Positions 15,226 through 22,199 of a DNA stretch of 47,212 nucleotides are shown here, in pieces; positions within the stretch are counted from its first letter, which is position 1, and every line of letters starts with the position of its first letter. The position numbers and the translations under genes were made by a program. The stretch lies in assembly GCA_964540095.1 (NCBI GenBank), contig CAZILH010000005.1, positions 1-47,212 on the forward strand. The letters are read 5' to 3'. Below the pieces are notes generated by a model. That model did no database searches and was not told where the DNA came from. It saw only the letters and a program-made list of their open reading frames with translations. This DNA is from CALMZN01 sp964540095. GTDB taxonomy: Bacteria > Patescibacteriota > Patescibacteriia > UBA1558 > GWA2-36-10.

Positions 15226-16042
15226 TAGATGCTCGAATAAATTTTTTAACTTTTTTTGGGTCTATCCTTTGGCTATATTTTTTGACATTTCTTTCACCCT
15301 TAATAGACGTACCAGTTTTTAAAGAAGTGCTTATTATAACGCCATTGGCATATTTTAGTAAAGTTTTAATATTATTTTGATCAGCGCCGCTACCAATAAA
15401 TATTGGGAAATTGCCGACAGCTTGTCTCAATTTTTTTAGTTCATCAAAATCTGGTGCTTTCCCAGTCCAGGGACCAGTGATGATCAAAGCGTCAGAACCA
15501 TTTTTTATGGCTAGTTTAGCAGACTGATGGAGGGAATATTTTGATAATAGTTTAGCATGCTTAACGTGGATATCGGTGAACAATAAAACATCGTTGGCTT
15601 TTATTTGTTGGCGATATTTTATAGCTTCTTTGTATACTGGCTTGACTATACCGCAGCCAGTCTTTACTTTATCTACAAAGACTGATATTCTAATGAATTT
15701 TAAATTTAAAGTTTTAGCTATACTTAAGCTAGTTTTATAATCATTCCACAAGGTGCTGATCCCAATTGGCAATTTATTTTTGGGTTTGATTTTTTTACTC
15801 AGATAGGTCATGGCGGTAATGGTACCTGGTTCCACAAGGATTTTATGGGGAAGGTCATAGTTATTTTCTAAAATAACAGAATTAACGCCATTAGTCGTAA
15901 AAGCGTCTAGATCAGCTAATGCGTTTTTTAGACTAACATCAAATCCAGGAAAATCGGGGTAGCCCAAAAGAGGCGGGAAATGTAGAGCGCCAATAATAAT
16001 ATTTTTATTTTTTCCAAAAACTTTTATTATTGTTTGTGGCAT
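15221..16042 (-). CDS. BtpA/SgcQ-family TIM-barrel protein
   Basis: 273 residues. The BtpA family has a TIM-barrel fold; cyanobacterial BtpA is needed for photosystem I stability, while relatives such as SgcQ occur in sugar operons and have no proven reaction. Pattern matches include IIGALHFPPLLGYPDFPG at the N-terminus, NGVNSVILENNYDLP, LLFTDIHVKHAKLL, SDALIITGPWTGKAPD and a phosphate-loop-like FIGSGADQNN near the end. I place the start at 16042 (MPQTIIK); the longer frame to 16093 runs through a hairpin. A TATAAT box close upstream suggests a nearly leaderless mRNA. Its position after trpD is suggestive because related barrels act in tryptophan synthesis, but no catalytic claim can be made. 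Confidence 0.8.
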   Translation of the reverse strand: MPQTIIKVFGKNKNIIIGALHFPPLLGYPDFPGFDVSLKNALADLDAFTTNGVNSVILENNYDLPHKILVEPGTITAMTYLSKKIKPKNKLPIGISTLWNDYKTSLSIAKTLNLKFIRISVFVDKVKTGCGIVKPVYKEAIKYRQQIKANDVLLFTDIHVKHAKLLSKYSLHQSAKLAIKNGSDALIITGPWTGKAPDFDELKKLRQAVGNFPIFIGSGADQNNIKTLLKYANGVIISTSLKTGTSIKGERNVKKYSQRIDPKKVKKFIRASK

Positions 16043-16083
16043 TATATTTTTATTATAGTAAAATTTAGCTGAAAAGTATAGGA

Positions 16084-16113
16084 GACGGGTCACAGTTTTT
16101 TCTGTGACCCGTC
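16084..16113. terminator. Hairpin after trpD
   Basis: GACGGGTCACAG (16084-16095) and its exact complement (16102-16113) with a T6 loop. T-rich sequence follows mainly on the plus strand; on the minus strand, downstream of trpD, the tail is a weaker CTCCTATACTTTT. Confidence 0.65.
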
Positions 16114-16126
16114 TTTATTTGACTGT

Positions 16127-17290
16127 CTATTGGCGTGGCAACATGTGCTGTACGTTCAACATGGTTCTGAGCGGTTGGCCACTATAGAGGATTTCTTCAG
16201 CCAACCTGAAGGCCTTGGTCAGGTTGTCACTTTTGCCAGCCAACTTAAACAAGATGGCGGCATTGGCAATAACCAGATTAGAGCGTGGACCAGGATATTT
16301 ACCCTGCAGAAGAGATAAGGAATACGGCCCCTTACTACCAATAGGGTTGACATCTTCAACGTCAATGGTCTCAACACCGAAATCCGTAGCTGTGAGTTGA
16401 TACTCTACAATGTGGCCATCGCAGAGTTCGGCTACCTGTGTGCCACCGGCACAAAGTGAAACTTCATCCATACCTTGAGTCTGGTCAGGATCGACAAAGC
16501 CACGAACGAAAATACCATGTTGCAAGCTCGTGATCTGACGTTGGTTCAGGATAAGGTAAGCTTCGGCTACGATGCGGGCCGGAATCAACTGATTGAGCCC
16601 GACAACACGATGCGTCAGCTTGTTGGGGTGTAGAGGATTGGTGATCGGGCCAATAATGTCGTTCATATGGGGTAGCTTAGCGATGGCATGAGTTTGGAGG
16701 TGGATTTTTTTGTAGCGGATATCAGTAGCCTCAGTATAGGCAAAGTGATGTTTTTCCAGGCAGGTAGTTACTGCTCTAGCATCAGCAAAGGTATCAATGC
16801 CACAGATCAGAGAGACAAAATCAGAGCTGCCATAGTGACCCTTATCGGCATTGGCCGGAGAACCGTGTTTGCACATCGGGACGCCAGCACTAGCCGCGAT
16901 CAAAGCGGCCAAAGTACTGATATTAGCAGTGACCACCAGATCACCACCCATACCACAATTATCCATGGCAAATTCAAGGTCCGGATTCAGAAAGCCAAAT
17001 TCGGACTTGGCGATGTCATGGTCAAAGATGGCAGCGCAAATGCCAGCGATCTGTTCGGCAGCATTATTGGGGAGATAATGACCATGAAATTGAAGGATGC
17101 GGCTAGTAAGTTGCCATTTGTAGGTGGCCTGGCTATGCAGGGCCGACAAAACAGCAATACTCTGAATTTGTGCTAAAGCGTCACCATCACAACCAGTTAG
17201 TGCGTAGCGACCCAGCTCATATGCCTCATCGTAGTTCAGAGGGATATTCAAATAGGCATGTTCTTTGAGCAGGTGTTTGACGTTGATCAT
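16127..17290 (-). CDS. trpD: Anthranilate phosphoribosyltransferase family (TrpD)
   Basis: 387 residues. TrpD joins anthranilate to phosphoribosyl pyrophosphate, step two of tryptophan synthesis. An N-terminal helical domain precedes the phosphoribosyltransferase part: NCGMGGDLVVTANIST (residues about 116-131, equivalent to the GTGGD and NIST blocks), MCKHGSPAN, the GSSDFVSLICG block, DIIGPITNPLHPNKL matching the GPLTNP signature, HGIFVRGF, and GMDEVSL. GTGGD appears as GMGGD and the KHGNR arginine is replaced, so activity on anthranilate is not certain; another glycosyltransferase-3 substrate is possible. ATG at 17290 is chosen because of AAAGG upstream. A T-box leader with tRNA-Trp-compatible UGGC lies directly in front, supporting a tryptophan link. 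Codons are GC-richer than the host norm. Confidence 0.8.
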   Translation of the reverse strand: MINVKHLLKEHAYLNIPLNYDEAYELGRYALTGCDGDALAQIQSIAVLSALHSQATYKWQLTSRILQFHGHYLPNNAAEQIAGICAAIFDHDIAKSEFGFLNPDLEFAMDNCGMGGDLVVTANISTLAALIAASAGVPMCKHGSPANADKGHYGSSDFVSLICGIDTFADARAVTTCLEKHHFAYTEATDIRYKKIHLQTHAIAKLPHMNDIIGPITNPLHPNKLTHRVVGLNQLIPARIVAEAYLILNQRQITSLQHGIFVRGFVDPDQTQGMDEVSLCAGGTQVAELCDGHIVEYQLTATDFGVETIDVEDVNPIGSKGPYSLSLLQGKYPGPRSNLVIANAAILFKLAGKSDNLTKAFRLAEEILYSGQPLRTMLNVQHMLPRQ

Positions 17291-17381
17291 GGTTCTGTCG
17301 ACCTTTCTGGCTATTAAAGCCATGTAATTTGTTACAGTCAAATTGTGAAGGAACATTTAGGGAAGAGTTTTAAACAAAAAA

Positions 17382-17640
17382 CTTCCCATCCTCAATTTGT
17401 ATATAAAATATACAAACAAAGGACGAGAAGCTTCCCGTGGTGCCACCTTTGTTGCCTGAAAATAAAATCAGACCTCTTTTACCGACTCAGACTCTATAAT
17501 TATACAGACGACATCGGTTATCCTATGATTACGGAGGAAGCCGGGTTTCCACTAACGCAGAAACCATCCTGCTATATTTAGCTAATCTGATCCCAACCCC
17601 TTAAATTTTAAATATGAATTTAAGGGAATCAAACTATGGA
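17382..17640 (-). promoter_or_regulatory. T-box leader controlling trpD, probably tRNA-Trp responsive
   Basis: Read on the minus strand, AAAGGTGGCACCACGGG (17450-17434) is a textbook T-box sequence. Its flanks AACAAAGG and CCTTTGTT can close the antiterminator. The competing terminator is a long hairpin at 17382-17430 (CTTCTCGTCC... paired with ...GGATGGGAAG) followed by TTTTTTG. Upstream, ATCAGA and TCTGAT can close a Stem I of about 120 bases, and a UGG lies in the loop of a GCAG/CTGC hairpin (minus strand 17572-17557). The UGGC in the T-box pairs with GCCA, the 3' end of the tRNA-Trp encoded at 17818. The specifier position within Stem I is inferred, not proved. Confidence 0.88.
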
Positions 17641-17667
17641 TTTTTTTGAAAAAATGTACTTTTTATC

Positions 17668-17695
17668 AGTATAACAGTTTAATTGTCTTTGTCAA
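17668..17695 (-). promoter_or_regulatory. Promoter of the T-box-trpD transcript
   Basis: Minus strand TTGACA (17695-17690), 16 bases, TATACT (17673-17668); a strong promoter. Confidence 0.75.
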
Positions 17696-17701
17696 CCCCT
17701 T

Positions 17702-17727
17702 GTACAGTTAGCAGGTGCTAACTGTAC
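17702..17727. promoter_or_regulatory. Perfect 12-bp palindrome between divergent promoters, operator candidate
   Basis: GTACAGTTAGCA, GG, then the exact complement TGCTAACTGTAC. It touches the -35 box of the trpD T-box promoter (7 bases away) and precedes the tRNA-Trp promoter by 21 bases. No T-run follows on either strand, so a terminator is unlikely. A dimeric repressor site controlling both directions is inferred. Confidence 0.5.
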
Positions 17728-17748
17728 GGATCCAATAACAATCATGAC

Positions 17749-17776
17749 TTGACAAAAAAATATATTGTGCTAATCT
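17749..17776 (+). promoter_or_regulatory. Promoter of tRNA-Trp
   Basis: TTGACA (17749-17754), 16 bases, TAATCT (17771-17776). Confidence 0.7.
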
Positions 17777-17817
17777 AGTCTAATAAATGTACTTCGGTTG
17801 AAATTACTCGGTAATGG

Positions 17818-17893
17818 GGGCGCGTCGGTTAATTGGTTAAACCACCGGTCTCCAAAACCGGGACTGAGGGTTCGAGTCCCTCCGCGCCTGCCA
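17818..17893 (+). tRNA. tRNA-Trp (anticodon CCA)
   Basis: 76 bases with all arms. Acceptor GGGCGCG pairs with CGCGCCT (one G-U), discriminator G, CCA encoded (17891-17893). The anticodon stem CCGGT/ACCGG encloses CTCCAAA, giving anticodon CCA at 17852-17854. The T arm is GAGGG-TTCGAGT-CCCTC. Discriminator G is the tryptophan identity base. It has its own promoter and terminator and sits between trpD (divergent, T-box regulated) and trpS2. Confidence 0.97.
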
Positions 17894-17917
17894 TTCTTTT
17901 TTCAAGAATGCTGTTGG

Positions 17918-17947
17918 ATCACTTCTTTCGGGGAGTGATTTTTTTTA
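17918..17947 (+). terminator. Terminator of tRNA-Trp
   Basis: ATCACTT (17918-17924) pairs with GAGTGAT (17933-17939), followed by an eight-base T-run. Confidence 0.85.
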
Positions 17948-17985
17948 TTGACAAAAAGTAGCCCATATGTTAATGTTTTGTCAAT
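17947..17985 (+). promoter_or_regulatory. trpS2 promoter inside an inverted repeat
   Basis: TTGACA (17948-17953), 17 bases, TAATGT (17971-17976). Arms ATTGACAAAA (17947-17956) and TTTTGTCAAT (17976-17985) form a perfect 10-bp inverted repeat covering the promoter, which would suit an operator, though the arms largely consist of the -35 box itself. Confidence 0.5.
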
Positions 17986-18007
17986 TTAAATAAGTTCATT
18001 TACATCC

Positions 18008-18035
18008 AAAAACGCCATATAAATGGTCGTTTTTT
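18008..18035 (+). terminator. Terminator-like hairpin in the trpS2 leader (attenuator candidate)
   Basis: ACG-CCAT (18012-18018) pairs with ATGGTCGT (18023-18030) with one bulge, followed by TTTTTT. It lies between the trpS2 promoter and the gene, so it must be read through or regulated, unless a second promoter lies after it. Confidence 0.5.
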
Positions 18036-18138
18036 CAAATAGAAGTATTTAAGAGCAAAGTCCTTATAAAAATCACAGCACTACCAGTAAACCGAGGTAA
18101 TTTCAAGCAAGTACACCCTGCCACGAGAGGAGACTGAG

Positions 18139-19167
18139 ATGTCGCGCCGAATATTGACAGGCATGAGGACAACCGGCCGATTGCACTTGGGGCATTATGT
18201 TGGTGCCCTTGACAATTGGCTGAAGCTTCAGTATGAGTATGACTGTTTCTTTCTGTTAGCTGATGTGCAGGCCCTGACCACACATTTTGACAGGGTCGCC
18301 GAGCTGGAAGAATCCGTGAGACAAGTAGTTATCGATTGGCTTTCGGTCGGCCTTGATGCGGATCGTGCAGCATTTGTGTTGCAATCAGCGGTTATGGAAT
18401 ATCCAGAGCTGACGGTCTATCTTTCCATGTTAACGAACATGGGTGTCTTGGAAAGAAACCCAACACTCAAGGAGGAAATCAAAGCTCACGGAATGGGTGT
18501 CGTCAATCTTGGATTCATGATGTATCCTGTTTCGCAGGCTGCTGACATTTTGCTTTTTAGTCCCTCCCCGGGAGACATTGGCTCCGAATTGTTGGTGCCG
18601 GTAGGTGAGGATCAGATCCCACACATTGAATTGTGTAGGGATATCGCTGTTCGCTTCAATCGGCAGTATGGCAACATCTTCGTTCCACCCCAGGCCAAGG
18701 TTGGTCTGGTTCCGCGTTTGGGCGATCTTAGTGGCGGTCAGAAGAAGATGGGCAAAAGTTATGGCAATGCCATCTTTTTGTCCGACAACGTCGACGTGGT
18801 CAGAGAAAAGGTACGTCAGGGCACGACTGATCCGCAGAAAATGCGACGTGGTGACCCTGGTCGTCCCGAGCTTTGCCCGATCTATTCCTACCACGATATT
18901 TTCAACGTTGATGAATCACTGTCATTGGCGGCGGATTGTCGCTCCGGAAGATTGGGCTGCGTAGAATGCAAGACCAAATTGGCCTCAGCTCTGAATGCAA
19001 GGATTGATCCCATTCGGCAATGCCGATCGGAGATTGAGGCCAATCCTGATCTTATCGGGAGCGCGATCTGGGAAGGAACTGCTAGAGCACGAGTCATTGG
19101 CCAGGACACAATGAGCAAGGTGCGTAATGCTATGCACCTAGACTATCCTAGACTTCGGATCAAATGA
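18139..19167 (+). CDS. trpS: Tryptophanyl-tRNA synthetase, copy 2
   Basis: 342 residues, clearly homologous to copy 1 over its length (for example GMRTTGRLHLGHYVGALDNW and VPVGEDQIPHIELCRDIAVRFN). The HIGH-type motif is intact, but KMSKS reads KMGKS (residues 203-207), an unusual change in the flexible ATP loop. An insertion near residue 150 (SPSPGDIGSE) distinguishes it. The ribosome binding site GAGAGGAG is strong and codons are balanced rather than AT-rich, pointing to separate acquisition. The PLP decarboxylase follows after 19 bases in the same operon. Possible roles: a resistance version tolerant of a tryptophan analogue, a regulated second synthetase, or a reassigned aminoacylating enzyme. 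Confidence 0.93.
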   Translation: MSRRILTGMRTTGRLHLGHYVGALDNWLKLQYEYDCFFLLADVQALTTHFDRVAELEESVRQVVIDWLSVGLDADRAAFVLQSAVMEYPELTVYLSMLTNMGVLERNPTLKEEIKAHGMGVVNLGFMMYPVSQAADILLFSPSPGDIGSELLVPVGEDQIPHIELCRDIAVRFNRQYGNIFVPPQAKVGLVPRLGDLSGGQKKMGKSYGNAIFLSDNVDVVREKVRQGTTDPQKMRRGDPGRPELCPIYSYHDIFNVDESLSLAADCRSGRLGCVECKTKLASALNARIDPIRQCRSEIEANPDLIGSAIWEGTARARVIGQDTMSKVRNAMHLDYPRLRIK

Positions 19168-19186
19168 TCGAAGGAGGCGAACGGTC

Positions 19187-20620
19187 ATGGAGCAAAATGC
19201 CGGGTTGTTCACGAGGCGATGGCCTACCTATGGGTTGGGTTATGACCGGATCAGAGTGGCTTTGGCTGAAAAGCTGGAAGCCAACATCAAGTGGGGCGAG
19301 GTTCCGATTCTTGGTTTTCCCAGTATGGCTCCTCATCCTCTTGGTCTGGATGTGATGAGCGAATTTATGGCTCGTCATACCAACGCCATCTTGACCCAGA
19401 CTCGTGGTCCCGGTGAAAAGGGTTTTGATGGCGTTCATGATATCGAGAGTGACCTGATCAGCATGGTTGGTCATTTGCTAGGTGCCACGGATGTTGATGG
19501 TTATGTGGCTTCTGGTGGCACCGAAGCCAATATCATGGGCCTGTGGATAGGTCGTGAGAAATTGCGTAAAGAGGTGCCTCTTCCCAATGATCGCAGAGTT
19601 GCGGTCTTGGCTTCGCCGGCATCTCACTATAGCCTGCGCAAGGCTTGCAATATCTTGGACATGGGCGAAGGACATTGGGAAGAATGTCCCCAGCACTGTG
19701 TCGATCCCATGCATGGGGTCAAGCTTATGCATCACTTTGTGCCGGCTAGCGATGGTAGTGGTTTGCACTTTGTGCCCTGCAATGGTCGTGGACAGATCGA
19801 CGTTGAAGAGCTTGAGCGCAGAATTAAGTATCTGTACTCACACCACGGTATCAGGCGCTTTATCATTTTTCTCAATGAGGGAACGACGATGACGGGCGCC
19901 ATGGATGATGTCAGTGGTGTCGGCTCGTTGGTCTCCGCTCTGCGCAACCAAGTCGGTATGGGTTGGGACTTTTACATTCATGTGGATGCTGCCTACGGCG
20001 GTTTTGTTTACCCGTTCTTGTTGCCTGACGCTACTTGGGGTTTTCGTGTGCCCGAAGTCGACTCGATGACGGCCGATCCCTACAAGATGGGTCAGTGTCC
20101 TTTGGCTCAGGGAATTTTCTTGTGTCGCAAGCCGTCGGGTGATCCTTACTCTCATGCTGGTCCGCAGAGGTTCATTCAGCGTAAGGCCGGCTATGTACAC
20201 GGCGGTTGCGATGACACCCTGATCGGTTCTCGAGCTGGGGCTTATGCGGCAGCTTGCTGGGCCGTCTTCATGGCCGAAGGTTTCGAGGGTTTTTCCCAGA
20301 TGCATCGTGCGTCTGCTGTCATGGCTGCCTATTTGGCGGAGCAGATCGAACAGAGGATCGGACTGCAGTGTGTCCAGAACTTGAACATGGTGGCTGTCTA
20401 TTTGCCCACCAATCTGCCCTTTGAGATTTGGCGTGGCTTGGACAGCGACTTTGTCCGCAAGTACTTCTTGATGTGGGATTGGTTTGGTACCGATCCCGAA
20501 AATCCCGACTCTCATCCGCAGAAGGTGATGAAATTCAACATTACCCGCGATGTTCAGCGGTCGGTTGTTAATCGGTTCATTGACGAGCTTTCGATCCTTT
20601 TGCAAGGGAGGGAAGTATAG
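19187..20620 (+). CDS. Group II PLP-dependent amino acid decarboxylase
   Basis: 477 residues. The family removes CO2 from glutamate, aromatic amino acids, histidine or aspartate; this protein's pattern is nearest to archaeal-type MfnA tyrosine/aspartate decarboxylases and histidine decarboxylases. Seen: GGTEANIMGLW near residue 108, the ring-stacking His in SPASHYSLRKA near 146, HVDAAYGGF near 264-272, and the PLP Lys at residue 300 in TADPYKMGQ, where Tyr replaces the usual His before Lys. The C-terminal domain is full length. AAGGAGG precedes the ATG. Co-transcription with trpS2 and proximity to a Trp-sensing leader hint that tryptophan could be the substrate, which is inference only. Confidence 0.85.
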   Translation: MEQNAGLFTRRWPTYGLGYDRIRVALAEKLEANIKWGEVPILGFPSMAPHPLGLDVMSEFMARHTNAILTQTRGPGEKGFDGVHDIESDLISMVGHLLGATDVDGYVASGGTEANIMGLWIGREKLRKEVPLPNDRRVAVLASPASHYSLRKACNILDMGEGHWEECPQHCVDPMHGVKLMHHFVPASDGSGLHFVPCNGRGQIDVEELERRIKYLYSHHGIRRFIIFLNEGTTMTGAMDDVSGVGSLVSALRNQVGMGWDFYIHVDAAYGGFVYPFLLPDATWGFRVPEVDSMTADPYKMGQCPLAQGIFLCRKPSGDPYSHAGPQRFIQRKAGYVHGGCDDTLIGSRAGAYAAACWAVFMAEGFEGFSQMHRASAVMAAYLAEQIEQRIGLQCVQNLNMVAVYLPTNLPFEIWRGLDSDFVRKYFLMWDWFGTDPENPDSHPQKVMKFNITRDVQRSVVNRFIDELSILLQGREV

Positions 20621-20650
20621 GGTGACAGCATCGTTAACCGAACACGCAAC

Positions 20651-20690
20651 AAGGTCTCCAAACGCAAGTGCGGAGACCTTTTCTATTTGA
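20651..20690 (+). terminator. Terminator of trpS2-decarboxylase operon
   Basis: AAGGTCTCC (20651-20659) pairs with GGAGACCTT (20672-20680), followed by TTCTATTTG. Confidence 0.85.
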
Positions 20691-20722
20691 TTTTTGTTAA
20701 TACTTATTGAGAGCTAGTAAAT

Positions 20723-20751
20723 TTGACAAAAAATCCCAAAAACTCTATATT
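20723..20751 (+). promoter_or_regulatory. Promoter of the 7TM sensor gene cluster
   Basis: TTGACA (20723-20728), 17 bases, TATATT (20746-20751), 36 bases before the ATG at 20787. Confidence 0.7.
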
Positions 20752-20786
20752 TATACCACGGACGGCTTAAATGACAAGACGGCGTT

Positions 20787-22172
20787 ATGACACTAGACAC
20801 TTTAATTCTAACAGTAGTTTGGCTGATCAATCTGGGCTTGTTGTTTTTTATACTCTTCAATAAAAATAAGCAAAGACGCTGGCCAATTTTCAGCATGGTT
20901 TTTTTGTTGTGGCTATGGCAGAGCAGTGAGCTGATTAATATTTTATTTTTATTACGCAGTCAGGCCTTGCTGTTGGGAGTGCGTGCTGGCTTATTGCCGA
21001 CACTGTATATTGCCCCGGCCTTTGTCTGGCTTAGTTATTCGCTAGTTGACAGTTGGAAAAAAATTCGTCGTTTCCAGCATCTTTTTTTCCTGCCTGCCTA
21101 CATCATGTCACCCTTTGTTTTTAGTAAATATAATGTCAGCAGTATTGTTGTCAGCCAAAACAGTGTCGCTTATGTGCCGGGACCTATTTATTTTTATTTT
21201 GCTGCCTATTTTATCATTCTGATGTCTTGGGGTTTAGTGGTGTTGATTCGTCAGCGCAGTCGTTATGATCAAATAGTAAAAAAACAAATTGACTATATTT
21301 TTGTAGCCACAGCTTTGACGGCTATTTTTGCTTTAATTTTTATTTTTGTCTTGCCGCTTTTGGGAGTGACGGAGTTTTATTATATGGGAGTTAATAGCAG
21401 TGTGATATTTACCACTATTGTAGTGTATGCTTTGTTTCGCTACCGCTTTTTGGATTTGAAAATAAGTTTTTATAAGGTCTTGGTCAACTTAGTGCGCTTG
21501 CTTTTGACGGGCTTGGTTTATGCTTTGTTGTATTTGGTGCTTATTGGGCCAGTGCAGGTGGATTTTTCTAATACTGTGAATGGTGTTTTGTTTTTAATAT
21601 TTTTTGGCTTGACGGCGCCTATTTTATTTGATCTAGCCAGTATAGTGGCCAAGTTTTTTATTTATCATCCTTTGGAGCGGATTATCCAAGCCGAAGAAAA
21701 CATTGCCGTTATCTTGCGCTCCAGCCGTGATCTCAATAGATTGATGTCATCACTGTCCAAAGAAATTGCCCAAGTGATTGACTACAAGGAAATATTTATT
21801 TATTTGTCCAAGCGCGGTGATGCTAATTTTTTTCATCAGGTTTTTCCAGTGGGCGAGCGCACATTGCATATGGAGCAGGATTTACTTTTGAAATATTTGG
21901 CCAAAAATCAAGATCTACTGCACAGCCCAGAAGTTCATTATTTGGGCACTGACCTTAAGCTGAGCCAAGAGTTAGTTAACCACCATATTGACATATCTTT
22001 CCCAATATACTATAATAATCAGCTTTTGGGAGTAGTCATGCTGGACAACAACAAAAAGCTGATTTACCAACAGCAATTAGATTTTTTGAAAGAAGTTAAT
22101 AAATATTTGGATATTGCCATTGGCAGTTTATTGCTTTATCAGCAGGCCATGGCTAATAAAGAAGAAAAATAG
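20787..22172 (+). CDS. 7TM sensor protein with GAF-like domain, no kinase
   Basis: 461 residues. The first 225 residues form seven hydrophobic segments like the N-terminal 7TM region of histidine kinases, and two further segments follow (VNLVRLLLTGLVYALLYLVL and the VNGVLFLIFFGLTAP stretch). The last 170 residues form a soluble GAF-like domain (DLNRLMSSLSKEIAQVIDYKEIFIYL, then FPIYYNNQLLGVVMLDN). No H-box or ATPase domain follows; the protein stops where HisKA should begin. It has the architecture of the kinase at 31417 up to the first GAF. It may be a decoy, or a sensor subunit working with a separate kinase. First in a cluster of four sensor genes. Confidence 0.8.
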   Translation: MTLDTLILTVVWLINLGLLFFILFNKNKQRRWPIFSMVFLLWLWQSSELINILFLLRSQALLLGVRAGLLPTLYIAPAFVWLSYSLVDSWKKIRRFQHLFFLPAYIMSPFVFSKYNVSSIVVSQNSVAYVPGPIYFYFAAYFIILMSWGLVVLIRQRSRYDQIVKKQIDYIFVATALTAIFALIFIFVLPLLGVTEFYYMGVNSSVIFTTIVVYALFRYRFLDLKISFYKVLVNLVRLLLTGLVYALLYLVLIGPVQVDFSNTVNGVLFLIFFGLTAPILFDLASIVAKFFIYHPLERIIQAEENIAVILRSSRDLNRLMSSLSKEIAQVIDYKEIFIYLSKRGDANFFHQVFPVGERTLHMEQDLLLKYLAKNQDLLHSPEVHYLGTDLKLSQELVNHHIDISFPIYYNNQLLGVVMLDNNKKLIYQQQLDFLKEVNKYLDIAIGSLLLYQQAMANKEEK

Positions 22173-22199
22173 CAGGTTTTTCAATATTAATTGATAAAT

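Noticed and set aside
16127..17290. Thymidine/pyrimidine nucleoside phosphorylase instead of TrpD
   Set aside because: The two families share the fold, but GPITNP, the NIST block and GMDEVSL, together with a Trp-type T-box, fit TrpD better.
17345..17581. 78-codon plus-strand frame
   Set aside because: It runs antisense through the T-box leader and has no ribosome binding site.
17702..17727. Classical TrpR operator
   Set aside because: The outer GTAC...GTAC is similar, but the core CTAGTTAACTAG is not present and the half-site spacing differs.
17702..17727. Intrinsic terminator
   Set aside because: The stem is strong but no T-run follows on either strand.
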